A DNA stretch of 64,000 bases from Diphasiastrum complanatum. Its lineage: Eukaryota; Streptophyta; Lycopodiopsida; Lycopodiales; Lycopodiaceae. Positions 1 through 11,195 of this stretch are shown one piece after another (within the stretch, counting starts at the first letter, position 1; each line of letters opens with the position of its first letter). The notes beneath the pieces were generated by a model. It did no database searches. It was not told the DNA's origin and was given only the letters and a program-made list of their open reading frames with translations. The stretch is from contig CM055102.1 of assembly GCA_029204225.1 (NCBI GenBank), positions 44,291,984-44,355,983 on the forward strand, read 5' to 3'. The translations under genes and the position numbers were made by a program.

Positions 1-1065
1 ACCACAATAAACGTAACACTCGCATTCACATCCCTCCATCTCCATTTTTCCTTACATATGTTCCAATACCATCCCAACACACACGACCACTACATTCACC
101 TACACCCATCTCCATTCGCCATCCTCACAACAGATTCCAACTAACACCGCAACCACCGCTAGCACCCACATTACAACAACACATCCGTCACTTGACATAA
201 ACGTAACACCCGCATGCACTCGTTCCACCACAATCACCCGTTGAAACCGTGTCCACCCATCGAAATCGCATTCAAACGTTAACACCGCATAGAACCATCG
301 AGACCGTAATCACAATGCCTCCACCACTGCTCGCAATCACCCGCACCCCACCGCAGATCGCAAGATCGCATTATAACGACCACTTACAAATTCGACCACT
401 CCACTGTATTCCGATTATAATCAGTCACAATCCGCATACGTCCGTCCCAAAACCATCCAAAAACACACAACCACTGCACTTAACCGCACCTTCCGACTGA
501 CACCGCTACAGACAACCATCACCACCAGCAACCACATTACAATTGCACATCTGTAACTTGGCATGAACTGCACACATCCATTCCACCCGCACCCCAACTA
601 CATCAGCCTTTGATACATAATGACTTCCATAAACTGTCACACACGCATTTAACTAAAACCAGCTCACACTCCAATCGCACCCACAATAGAACCATAGCTA
701 CCGCAAATTCCCACAAACACCACCTTACGCCTGCACAAGAGCCTTCGCCCACAAACGTTCACTGAAGTAGCTCTCACCCGTCTCCAACGTCATCAACCGC
801 ATCCCTCCATTCTCAACCACATTAGACCGCAATCAAACTGCATCATTCCGTCACCCGTAATCCAATCTTAGCATTCCTCCACCCGTATTCCAACCCAATC
901 CATCGTTGCCCTGTCCTAACCAATCGCAACTCACTGCATCCCCTAATGCATTGACGTGACCAGATTCAAACCCCTTCCACCTTCAGCAACCAGTAGGCCA
1001 CCATCCGAATAGCACGACCACAACGGACCACAGTGAAACACAGATCGCAACTGACCTCACCAGCC
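1..1065. repeat. C/A-rich low-complexity DNA
   Basis: The plus strand is rich in short C/A phrases such as 'accgcaacc', 'caccgc' and 'ctccaacc', with few G runs. About the first 360 bases are the reverse complement of 14099-14450, so this is one arm of a dispersed inverted repeat. Short open frames here read through low-complexity sequence and have no domain I recognise. It may be untranslated leader or LTR-like DNA of the gypsy element whose gag follows, but no primer-binding site is visible before the gag. Confidence 0.6.
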
Positions 1066-1254
1066 GGATATTAGCACTGACAGAAATCTACCTCAAATAA
1101 TCGCAACCCCACGTAACCATAAACCATAAACCATAGGGATCGCAAAACACCCAAAAAAAAAAAACCCTCTCCAAAAAGACAAAAAAAGTCAAAAAATAAA
1201 AAACACAATAAAGAAAACTCATCAACAACACAAAAACAGACACACAAGTCCTCA

Positions 1255-2603
1255 ATGGACCAACAAAACGAGCCTAAAGTCCCAGAGATTATCCATACGA
1301 GATCTGGTCCCTTGTAGCTGAACAAATCAGACGTCTTAGGTTTTACCGAATGAGAGCCGAACTCCAAGAGCCATCCACAAACTCGTTCAACGGACAAGAA
1401 CCTAATAGAGCCGAGTCTTCACGAGCACGAGCCTGTTTTTATGGTACTGAGCCCTCATGGGTCAGAACCAACCCTAATGGAGTTTCAACTACCCACGGAG
1501 CTTATCTTGAAAGACGTACACCCAAACTAGATCTACCAAAGTTTGACGGTAGTTTGGACCCTCAAAGATTTTTGCAAATCTTTGAGAATGCATGTGATGT
1601 ATATGGCGAAACATCCCCCGATGCTATGGTCCAACTGTTTTTGATGACCATGATCGCTAAAGCACGTGACTAGTTTTTCAACCTTGATCGTGAAGAGAAG
1701 ACAGACTGGTCAATTTTAAAAGAGTCCTTTATCAAGCGTTTTAAGCCCTTTTGCTTGGTCGAGAGCCCTTTTGTCAAATTGAGTAACATCAAGATGGCAA
1801 AAGATGAATGTGTACGAGACTATATTGAGCTCTTCAAACAACTCAAAAGTCAAGTACAAGAACAGCCCTCCGAATAGATGCTCATCATCTGGTTCTTAGT
1901 CGGCCTTCCAAGATGGATTAGATGTGAGCTTAAATCCAATGATGAATACACGAGTCTAAATTTGGCTATGTCTGATGCCATCAAGGAAGAAGACGAAGGT
2001 TCAGATGTTGACGAATCTAGGGCAAGGCTTGCACCACGCGCTCCTGTCCATGAGTCAAAGCAGATCGAGGACACCAGAGATCAGCTTTGTAAATCCCAGT
2101 TGGAGTTGCTTAATAAGCAACATCAACTACAGATGGAGAAACTCACCAATGAGTTTCAAGCTACCATGAAGTCTATCCAAAGTAATATGCCTAGTCAGCC
2201 AAACCCTGCACAGGTACCTTATAGATGAAAAACAGTATGGTGCCCACACTGCCGGGCTACGCATCCTGTTGATGCTTGTCCTTCATATCGACCTATCCAA
2301 GCACATACAGTTCAACAATATGAAGAACGCCCATCACAACATGAAAATGCCTTGCCTTATCATAAATATCCACCATAAAGTCCAGAACCACTAGCCATAC
2401 AAGATGGCTACGTTGTTATACAAGGGCCATTGCACACCAGATGTTTCATCTGTGGTGAAACCGGCCACTTCATGGTTGATTGTCCAGTTAAGACCCAGTA
2501 CCATGCTGAGTGTCCCGACTGTATCCGAAAACACAATTTCAAAGACTGTCTAAAGCAACCAACTAAGATCCTACCTGTCCGTCATGTTAGTTATGACTCC
2601 TGA
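1255..2603 (+). pseudogene. Ty3/gypsy gag, decayed
   Basis: This reads as the Gag (capsid/nucleocapsid) protein of a Ty3/gypsy retrotransposon. A start at 1255 is followed by a frameshift near 1300. The frame then runs through a typical capsid region (LPKFDGSLDPQRFL, then a motif where a Trp codon has become TAG at 1671). It continues through in-frame stops at 1875, 2226, near 2376 and near 2601. The C-terminal part has zinc-knuckle motifs: CFICGETGHFMVDC fits C-X2-C-X4-H-X4-C, and CPHCRATHPVDAC and CPDCIRKHNFKDC are variants one residue shorter. Protease and reverse transcriptase do not follow, so the element is truncated. The repeated stops mean it is dead. Assignment to gypsy rather than copia rests on the capsid pattern. 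Confidence 0.75.
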
Positions 2604-3399
2604 TACGATCCTCACAACAACCACACGAGCACCATAGCACCCAACCGCTCAACCTGCTGCTCACTCAAGAAGTTTCTAGTAAACTTCTACATTACCACAC
2701 AATATACCAGCTCCAAAATGCCAGAAGACACTAATATGAAATGAGTCATTGTCGCAAGAAAGTGAAACCGATATTCCGTCATCTGCTACAATGTCCAACC
2801 AAGAGCAACCTCCACAGGGAATTGACAGTTTTCCTCCCCTTCTGCAACTCAAATCTATTTGTCTTTCCACAAGATGATAAGATTTTCAATGTGCCAATAC
2901 ACAATATTTCTCGAATTCGAAAATCGAGATAGAGATTTGGTTCTGAATCTCTTGTTCAGAGAGGTCCTTAGGACATAGTACCTCAACCATACCTGTATCT
3001 CAAGTTATATCTTACAACATCTGCTATCAATGATGGTAGATTTTTGTGTCACCAACCCTGCCTTGTTTTGAAAAGGGCATATCAGAGTACGTATCATTAC
3101 TCTACAAAACAAATGAACTATTCCAACTATCAAGGTGACTTATCAATGTTGATGAATGCAAGTTTTGTTCGACAAGTGCTACACAGTTCTCACTCTTTGT
3201 CACGTTTATTTATTTCCTTGTTTATCTTCACCTATTTTGTGTGATTGATTTTTGCATGAGGAATAGCTACTGCACGAGAGTCTTCTGTAGAGCATCTCCA
3301 GAACACATTTTCATTCATCTATCCATCTTCAGATTACCTTGTACAACATGTTCAAATTTTTCAAAACTATGAGAAATCCATGACAAGTTAGAGTTGATT
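2604..3399. other. no recognisable gene
   Basis: The sequence after the gypsy gag has stops in every frame and no conserved retrotransposon motif that I can identify. It probably continues the decayed element or is filler between repeats. Confidence 0.4.
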
Positions 3400-4140
3400 C
3401 CTGCACCTCATTGCCATATTACTCTTCAAGTCAACTACAGCAAGATCGAAACAAATTTAGTTAAAATTTGTTCAATCTTTAGTCCAGTCGCATGTTCACC
3501 GTGTTTTCAACTGCGTGTTCCACACACCACTCCAATCTTGAACATGAACAGTTACCAGCAACAACGTCCCCACCAACATATTTTTTTTTGGGGGGAGAGA
3601 GAGTGGATCTGCTTGGATCCACTGGAGCAGCCACATTGCCAACAACAACATCAACAAGATCGACAACCAAGGTCACAAGTCAAATATGAAAAAGACAAGG
3701 CTAAAGAAGACAGATGGGTAATCCAAAAAGACTCAATCAGAAGAAGTACCCTTGTCATGACGAAGATCCTTCAAAAAGGGAAACACAAGCATTGGGAAAT
3801 CAGTCTCCTTCTTCAACTAACCTCTCGTCATACATCTGCATGCATTGTCATGCCTATCGCCCAAACCATCTACCGTTGTCGCTACCACCCTTCCATCTAT
3901 TTGTTTATCATCAGTTTACATTTCTTCTGAGAGATCCCTAGTTTTTTATAGTCCTACCAAAGTAGTTGAAAGATCATTGCAAATGTCTTGCGGAGACCAA
4001 TTGCCACCTACAATGGTTGATCAGTCAAACGAAGACCTTAGAAGTAGGCGAAGCAGGTAGAAGAACTAAAGATGAAGATCCAAGAAGCTGAGGAAGGACA
4101 AAACTTAAGCAACAGATGAGTCAGATCAACCTTGATCAAA
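3400..4140 (+). repeat. gag-like repeat, copy 1
   Basis: This block recurs inverted at 13387-14098, and part of it recurs at 42818-42955. The frame opening at 3394 encodes a Gln/His-rich stretch (HCQQQHQQDRQPRSQ) followed by a Lys-rich stretch. An overlapping frame has a Cys/His cluster (CMHCHAYRPNH). The 3' part in the inverted copy would encode a Lys/Glu-rich coiled coil. This mixture resembles the Gag C-terminus of an LTR retrotransposon, possibly non-autonomous. The frames are broken, so no single protein can be assigned. Confidence 0.45.
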
Positions 4141-4194
4141 AGAAACTCTCTGGAGCAATGATAGTTGAATCCCCTTTTATGTTGTTAAAAGTGG

Positions 4195-6225
4195 CCAACG
4201 ATGTCTTGAAGTTAACACAGGTCATTATTACTAGGTGGCTTGGTCGACATGTTTTTCTTAATAGATTGTGATATGTTCTCCAATTTATTGGACAAGTAAT
4301 AAATTCTAAATTTAACAAGCTTTTGAAAAAGAAAAAAGAGAATGAAAGAAATTCTTTTAAATACATTGATTGCATTGACGTAAAAAAAAGATGTCTTTGA
4401 AGCAACCCTACAATCTATTAGCAAATCAAAAATAGAAATTCAAGTTCTTGTTGCAAAAAAGCTTTTGAAAATCTTGTGCAATTTTTCAAATCTTTGTGGT
4501 TTGCACTTTTTTGTTGAATCTGTTAAAAACTGTCTATATTGACCCTTACATTTCAAACAAATTACATTGAGTTTGGAGCGATCTCAAGTATTATATCAAG
4601 TGAGGTTATCACAATTCACCTTGAGTTCATTGAAGATCCACTCATTAATCTAAATGTTAGAACATATTATAATAAGGGTTATCCTTGCTATGATGAGGTA
4701 TGCAAACAACTCCACTCATGCACATTCCTTACAACTGAATATAATTTTGTAAAAGGTTATTTAAAAGATTACAAACTTGTTTTTGTGAAAATACGTAATA
4801 TAATATTGAGATTAGAAAATCTAGGATAAGATTTAAAAACTTCACTCATGTTATAAACACAATGACAAAAAAAAAAAAGAGAAACGACCCAGACACCCAT
4901 TTTATTGAAAAGTTGTAATTTTATTGAGAAAATGCCAATATTGCGAAAGTTAAAAACAAAAAAAACAAAAAAAAATTCAAAAAATTTAAAAATTTATTAT
5001 TTTGTTATAATTACAAATATGAAAAATATAGGCTATCATTTCACTTTTTCAAATGTGTTCTTATTAAATAAATTCCAATGTGAACAACTTTATGATTTAA
5101 AAAAATCATAATAATATCAAATTTTCAAACTTTGAACTTGAATATGAGAAAAACATTTACGATTTTAAGTAATGTAACCAATTCGAAAATTCTGAGATTA
5201 ACTTATTTGTTACAAACTTTTTATAATTACACATTTGGTTTGTTTAAGAGTAATCTTTATGACTAGAATGTTGAAATTTGAAATTGACTGTATTTGAAAA
5301 ATGTGTACAAGATCATGTTATGTTTGGCTTGAGAAGATTTCAGAAAATGGGTGTCAACTGAATGATAATTGCATACATCACATAGCTTCTTTCAATACCA
5401 TATATCTCATGTCATAAATGACCTGCCATCAATGTGGTTCAACAAGCAATTTTCAAAGTAGAGAGAACAACATGTGTCACTACATACATAAAATACACTA
5501 GCCATTATCATTACTACAAAACAAGCTCTTGATATAGCAATAAAAAAATATCTCTGATTTGTGGTCGCACCTCTTAAAACGAGATTGAAAATGAAATACA
5601 TGATAAAATCTTGACATATGTGAAAAAATGGCAGAAAATTCATTGTCACTATTATGGCCAATTCTAAGGCCTATCTATGAATAGCGATTCATGCCCCTTT
5701 ATACTGACTGGAGCAAGATATTGCTAGCTAACTGCAATAAGTTCCTTGCCATTCAATCCTTGTCATTGGAAGACAAAATAACACTGAAATTGTATATTGT
5801 GAAACCAATTTTAGCTCAATTCTTTTGGTCAAATAACTGGCAAACATAGCATAACAATATCTTGAGGGTTTAGGGTCATGATTGATACTAGATAGGGGAG
5901 AAAGAGTGTGCAAGGGAGAGAGTGTGAATGATGAGAGAGAGTTTAGGTGATAGGGAGTCTTCCCTGAGTCTTGAATGTAGTTAATGTTACATGTACAATG
6001 TTGAATCATGAATGTAGACAAAAGTATGTACTAGGATCTATGGAGTCTGGACAGGACTCGGGAGTCTCAATCAGATCCTCTGTCCACAATGTTGAATGCA
6101 CCAATTGGCGATTCGAATCAGTTTCAACTTTGAACCTGAGGTTACTAAACGAACCAAACATGAATGATGAAACATTACTTTAATCATAAATGCTTAACAA
6201 CCTAATTCTAGAATATAGATACTAA
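4195..6225 (-). repeat. dispersed repeat block A, inverted copy
   Basis: This AT-rich block is the reverse complement of 17905-19890 and, in part, of 40290-41335. It contains two short frames (5407-5661 and 5728-6021, minus strand) that recur in all three copies. Surrounding non-coding DNA is equally conserved, so the frames give no evidence of selection. I see no transposase or reverse transcriptase motif. It is likely a repeat carried along with the chromovirus fragments, since two of the copies abut those fragments. Confidence 0.7.
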
Positions 6226-6234
6226 AACTTTTTG

Positions 6235-6620
6235 GAGTTGATTCGGCTAGCATGCTGGTGTGCTAGCCAAGTAAATTATAAATATAAAAGCTATTTTGAG
6301 ACATTTGAGAACCAATTTCGAGTAAAAATATTGTTTTGGAATATTTATTTAAAGCTCCCAACATAGTAAGCCGATGAGTAAAACAATTAAAATTTTTTTT
6401 TACAGCCTTTAAAGATAGCACGCCGGTGTGCTACATGAAATGAGAATTTTGTTTTGCAACCAAACAAGATAGCACGCCGGCGTGCTATATGAAATGAGAA
6501 ATTTTTTTTGCAGCCAACCCAGATAGCACGCCGGCATGCTACATGGGTTTGTTGCACACAAAACAAAACAAGATTTTTTCTATTTTTGGTGTGATATCTG
6601 GGTTGGTTGCAAAAAAAAAA
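6235..6620. repeat. tandem palindromes and foldback
   Basis: Units of about 62 bases each contain a near-perfect palindrome. The third is TAGCACGCCGGCGTGCTA, which equals its own reverse complement. Related cores are GCTAGCATGCTGGTGTGCTAGC near 6247 and further copies near 6417 and 6530. They alternate with 'atgaaatgagaa' and T-rich spacers. Around 6590-6620 the sequence 'tatctgggttggttgc' is the complement of the spacer near 6515-6530, so the end can fold back on itself. A second copy lies at 37045-37250. Confidence 0.75.
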
Positions 6621-6965
6621 TTGTTTTGAATTTTTTTTTACTTAGTGGGATCTTTAATTATGTACCAAACCACATTCTTAATAATAAACATTGAAGTAGT
6701 AGCATAAAAAGGGTGCCACACCATGTGCTATCTTTTTGTTGAATGATGGCATGAAAGAAACTCGCAAAACTCGCAAAATGCCAAGGCCCTTAAAAAAGTA
6801 AAGTGTTTCAGTAGACTTGTTCTAAATGCTAGTTTTTGGAAGTTGTTGAAGATGGCCAAGTCTTCAATGACTTCAAGTTATTGAACTTAACATCTAAACT
6901 TGAAATTATGATATGATTGGTTACCCTTTGCTGGAGATCAGCCAGAAGTCCGTTGTAGACATTCT
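6621..6965. other. repeat flank, no gene
   Basis: This stretch is shared with about 37250-37600 and contains the phrase 'aaactcgcaaaactcgcaaa', which also occurs near 26450. No coding frame or RNA gene is visible. It joins the palindrome block to the gypsy fragment on the minus strand. Confidence 0.5.
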
Positions 6966-7575
6966 TCAAATAGTTTGGCTGTCTAAGTTATGATTCCTAC
7001 AGGTATCAGATGAGGCAACTGCGGGCTTAATTTTCAGCAATATGTTCCCATGGAGATTCAGGATAGGCAAGGGATGAAGAAGTCCTTGGATTTTTAAGCA
7101 TCTTTTGTCCTTGTTATGTTGACATACTAAACATGCATTTACATAGTGTCTTGTGTCCTGATGCATGGTAGCCCCATAAAAGAATCTTTTTAAACCCTCA
7201 AGAGTAGAAGGTATTCCTCTGTGGGTTGTGGCTTTCTTGTAGGATTTTGGTTCGGAAGGCCATGGGTATACATAATTAATCCTCTTTGAATAAAAAACCC
7301 ATCTTTCATGATATAGTCTTTATGGCCCTGATCTTTTTTTAGCATCTCATGGATATGTTTAAAATCGGGATCACACATATCTTTGAAAGGAGTAAAGTCT
7401 TCATGATAAGCTATAAATATATGGTTGAATTTGGGTATTCTAGACAATGCATCTGAGGCTTTGATGATCCGTTTTAACCAAGAAATCATGTCCTAAGAGG
7501 TAGCGTTTCCATAATTTAAGGGCATGGATAACCGCTAAATGTTCTTTCTCATATATGTCATATTGTAATTCAACA
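6966..7575 (-). pseudogene. gypsy RNase H/integrase fragment, copy 1
   Basis: Read on the minus strand, it begins with the RNase H tail of a gypsy pol protein (EKEHLAVIHALK, then LVKTDHQSL). A frameshift leads to the junction motif ASDALSRIP, then the N-terminal zinc-binding region of integrase (YVNACLVCQHNK) and the linker GLLHPLPI. The catalytic core of integrase is missing. A nearly identical copy at 37601-38215 keeps the two His residues (SHNPPYAGHRG) that are lost here through a small deletion. The fragment cannot be functional. Confidence 0.8.
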
Positions 7576-8320
7576 TATTGACATAGTTTTACTTTGCATA
7601 AAGTATACAAAGCTACTAGAAGCTTAAATCAACAACACATGACATGCACAATTAAAAAAAACTTGATGTGCATTCTAATCTAAATCATTCTTGATACAAC
7701 TTAATATTGACCACTCTATTTCATGTTTATCTTTAAAAAATCTGCAGATCTAGCCTTAAAGCATTCTTTCGGTCCCAAAGGACAATCAATATGCTTAAGA
7801 AAATACTTCCCCTGTTTTACTAGTGTGGCCTTCAAAAATCAAATGGCCACGACTAACTTTGGGTTGTATGTTCCTTTTACATGTGACTTTTTGATTCTCT
7901 GCATCTATGTTTCCAAAGTCCCATTGTCGGATTCTTCATCATGCTAAGCATGAGTCTTGGTCTTCTTGATTCACTCCATGCAATTCAAGCTTCTTGATGC
8001 AAAAGGTCTCTTGAACAATGGATGAAGATCTCTCATCTCCTTTTTTTTTTTTTTGTTTTCCACCAAGCGGGTTCGTGACTGTGAATCTTCAATCATATCT
8101 TGAGCTTTTTATAGCAATTTGAAGGTCTAATTCTCGTGGATCTCCCAAGTGTAGTCGATTTGCTCTTGTATTTAAAAAGATCTTGGAAATAGAATGAGAT
8201 TCGAGAGAAAGGAAAATCAATTCAAAAAAAGAGATGCAAGGTTCTATGTATTGGCATTTGGGTCATACATTAACAACAACACTTTCACCAAAAAGTTCAC
8301 AAAAATTGAAGTTTGACAAA
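7576..8320 (-). other. degraded gypsy internal region
   Basis: This stretch lies between the RNase H fragment and the primer-binding site of the same minus-strand element. Up to about 7970 it matches 38216-38617. I can see no intact gag frame. It is probably leader and gag remnants left after an internal deletion. Confidence 0.45.
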
Positions 8321-8337
8321 CCTTGGCTCTGATACCA
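8321..8337 (-). other. LTR element primer-binding site
   Basis: The minus strand reads TGGTATCAGAGCCAAGG, which is complementary to the 3' end of plant initiator tRNA-Met and is the usual primer site of LTR retrotransposons. The flanking bases at 8342 on read 'tgtgaactccaagg', giving the CA terminus of a minus-strand 5' LTR. That LTR is cut short near 8462, where the duplicated SmD2 block begins. Confidence 0.65.
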
Positions 8338-8462
8338 AAACTGTGAACTCCAAGGCAAATTTCTTCCTAGACTTAAGTTCACAAAAAGTGACCTTGACTC
8401 GCAATGCGAAATATTCTTTTGAAAAGGTAAATGAATTCTTAGAATCTTTTAAAAAAGAAATC

Positions 8463-9646
8463 ATATACAAATAAAAAATGTTGTAAGTCATTCATTCACA
8501 TCAAGCATCCACATGAGACATGATGAGGGGTCAAAATGAGGACCCCCCCCCATAAGAATCATCAATTCCTAGGCTCTTTTTTCTAGGGGTTCTCCATCCC
8601 CAATCATGGCAGAGAAGATCCAAAGAGGCGATCAATCCCTCTGCACGCTCACTGAATTCTTTTGAGAAATCAAACTTATTAAATATGATATCATATCCTA
8701 GTTAAATCATTTGTGCAAAACAAAATGAATGGAAGATGGGATAGTCTTTATTTCTAGGGCATTTTGCCTCTACAATTTACGGGAAAGGTCACTGTAAACT
8801 CCATTCTCATGTGTGTAGATATCATTGTTTTGGGATCAGAAAAATGCATGTTGTGGTGATGTAGCATGGTTGGTTAGACTTGTTTGTCTAGGTTCAATTC
8901 TATTCCTAGCCGAGAGTGTCGTGGGTGGATGCTTGGGCAAATACTCCCAATTAAGATTTTTTTTTACATTGTTGTTTTGATACAAACAATACTCACCCAT
9001 CCATATTGACGTTGGATTTGGGACATGCCCATGGGCCACCCGAGATTGGCATGACAAGGGTAGGTTGTTGTGCCATTGCAGAGGATCAATCATTGGTTGC
9101 AGCTCACACTATCCACCATCTTCCAAGCTAGGTCGCCATGTACCAAGCAATGGCAGGGCATCGTGAACCAAGTGGGGCTGGTTGGGAAGAGCTCATGAAG
9201 CTAAAATTTGGGGGGTTGGCAACCTAGGCTAGGCAACTAGCCATTGACGACGGGAGGAATGATGGCCCCCATGATTTTCGGACTCGGGCCCTAAGCAAGA
9301 GTGGGAACAACGGGACTCTTCAACAATAACGCCCCGACAAGGGGGATACTTCAAGGGCCCATGTGGCCCAATCCCAGATTTAGGTGCAATGGGGACTGTC
9401 CCTTGACACTGAGTAGGTATATCTTAAAGGGTGGTCAAGAAGGCCAAGGATCCTTAGAAACTGGGTCAGAGCCCGTAGATGAAGGACGTGCCCTTGCAAG
9501 TAAAGGTAGGTTATTTTTTCTCAGATTTTTGCGATCGCTATTCTTTTCTGCTCGTCTTCTCCAACTCTCTCCAGCAAGCATACGAGAACGAGGAAGGTGC
9601 ACCAGCATCGCCAAGATCCAAACGCTTGCCTCATCTATCTGACACC
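8463..9646 (+). repeat. SmD2 duplication unit 1, 5' flank
   Basis: From 8463 the sequence matches unit 2 from 21148 onward. Unit 2 carries an extra stretch of about 950 bases (roughly 21253-22200) after the poly-C tract that is absent here. The region includes the counterpart of the SmD2 promoter, with GGGCCCA and TGGCCCAA near 9355-9370, and of its 5' untranslated leader. Open frames at 8836-9093 (minus) and 9301-9642 (plus) are duplicated with the block and look incidental. Confidence 0.75.
8862..8901 (+). repeat. tRNA-like Pol III box pair (SINE-like), copy 1
   Basis: TAGCATGGTTGG resembles a tRNA A box. GGTTCAATTCT, about 29 bases later, resembles a B box. A T-rich tract follows about 60 bases downstream. 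The spacing suits a tRNA-derived SINE head, but there is no cloverleaf, so it is not called a tRNA. The same pair occurs at 22511-22550. Confidence 0.3.
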
Positions 9647-11159
9647 ATGAGCTCGGTTCTTCTGTTTTCTCAATTTAGTTTTACGTTTGCAGCTGTTTTT
9701 GTTTGTTTTGTTGTTTCTGTTTTGTGACTGATTTCATTGTTTAGTATGGTTGTATTCACTAACTCCTCGCAAAAATGTAGTGAGATTTTTTCAGGAAAAT
9801 AAACATTGCATCTAAGTTTTTCATCTGGTTAGATTCTCATACCAAGAAGGGCATAAGCAGATAGAATCCTGCCTGTGATGCACTATGTATTGCCGATATG
9901 AGGACTTTATTTTTGTGCTTAGCTTTTTATCGAGATTTTGCGTTGATGGTTTTGTTGTAACCAACGTCCTTCATGGGATTGTAGTTTTGTTGATCATAGC
10001 TTTGTCCAATGCATATAGCCTTTTTTAGGATTTAGGTTTAGCCTTGCCGTTTGTTTAAAGCATGCCAAAGTGCGTCGTACCGGTAGGCCACAAAATATAT
10101 GGTTTGAAAAAAATTAATACAATCTAGAAGTAGTAGTATTTTGGGTTCCTTGGTTTTTACTTTTTAATACAAGCTTGTTCTAGTCCAAGATTTGAGGTTA
10201 ATAAGTGGTGGTGCTGTAGTGTTTTTCACGTATTCATTGTTAGATTTTTAGGTTTGTGTAGACCATATTCGTACGGATCTGGTTGATGTACACTTTAATT
10301 TGTGACAATGGTTTGTGTGTGTTTGTTAATAAGCATCATCAGTTCATTCGACAAATCTGCCTGAACAAACCCTAAACGAGTGAAATAGATTTCAAATTAA
10401 CAGTTGCTACTGTTGCTGCAACACGACTTTTGAAAAGAAAGAAATATGATCTAGAATATATGCTTTATATAAGTCTTGTTGGTCTTCATATATCAGTTTT
10501 GAATAATAGTCTCTTCACCTACGTTGCTTGTGCTCTGGCGCCATCTGCAGTGGAGTAAAGCCCATGGAGGAGGATACACAAGTAAGTATACCTATGCATC
10601 TTACAGGTATACTTAAATGATCAGGAGAAGAATTATCATCCTTTCCAGTGGCGATTGTAACCTTTTAAGCCTGGTTTATTGTGATATCTTGGATGCATGT
10701 ATGTGGAATGCATATGTTTCTAAATTTTTATTTGTTGTAGATGTTTAAATTAGGAAAAGACAGAAGCAGACGAATTCAGCACTGGGCCACTTTCTGTTCT
10801 GACAATGAGTCTTAAGAACAACACACAGGTGAGTCTGAATACAAATGAGTATCAGTGTTGAATTTGGAGCACAAAAGTTGCGATGAAAAGTTCAGAACTT
10901 ACTGTTGTTAATTTGTTCACAATGGAGTGTTTCTGGTATTTGAGAACCGTACTGCAGCTACCTTTACCAGACTGGCTTAATGTAGGATTTTTCTCGTAAG
11001 TTACTGCCCTTGTATTTTGTTACTCACATCGTATGTTTGAATCAGTACAATGCCTGACAAGCTGGTTGTATTTCATGTTAGGTTGTGATCAATTGCAGAA
11101 ATAATCAGAAGCTTTTAGGGCGAGTGAAGGCCTTTGATAGGCACTGCAACATGGTCCTG
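9647..11159 (+). pseudogene. SmD2 copy 1, 5' part only
   Basis: This copy matches the intact SmD2 gene at 23306-25109 and keeps exon 1 (ATG at 9647), exon 2 (10551-10581), exon 3 (10754-10828) and the first 78 bases of exon 4 (11082-11159). It stops after the codons for HCNMVL and is replaced directly by 'tgttgacagattc', the end of an LTR. The first intron's donor has changed from GT to CT at 9652, so it would be mis-spliced even without the truncation. The other splice sites are normal. Coding changes are few, suggesting a fairly recent duplication. It lacks the Sm2 half and is judged non-functional. Confidence 0.9.
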
Positions 11160-11195
11160 TGTTGACAGATTCTACACTCTAGGATCTGTTTACTC
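11160..11195 (-). repeat. LTR terminus abutting SmD2 copy 1
   Basis: The plus strand begins 'tgttgacagattctacactc', which is the reverse complement of an LTR 3' end (…CTGTCAACA). About 36 bases match the LTR end at 17011 before the two diverge, so they are related but not identical families. The full extent of this LTR is not clear. Confidence 0.5.

Noticed and set aside
5407-6021. Small frames of 84 and 97 codons kept in all three copies of block A
   Set aside because: Neighbouring non-coding DNA is equally conserved, one or more copies are antisense to nothing known, and no domain is visible. Shared descent of the repeat explains them.
8862-8901. tRNA gene
   Set aside because: The A- and B-box-like sequences are present, but no acceptor stem or anticodon arm can be formed.
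9301-9727. Protein-coding gene of 82-113 codons before SmD2 copy 1 (also 23005-23404)
   Set aside because: These frames overlap the inferred SmD2 promoter, 5' leader and first intron, have no domain, and are duplicated with the block.
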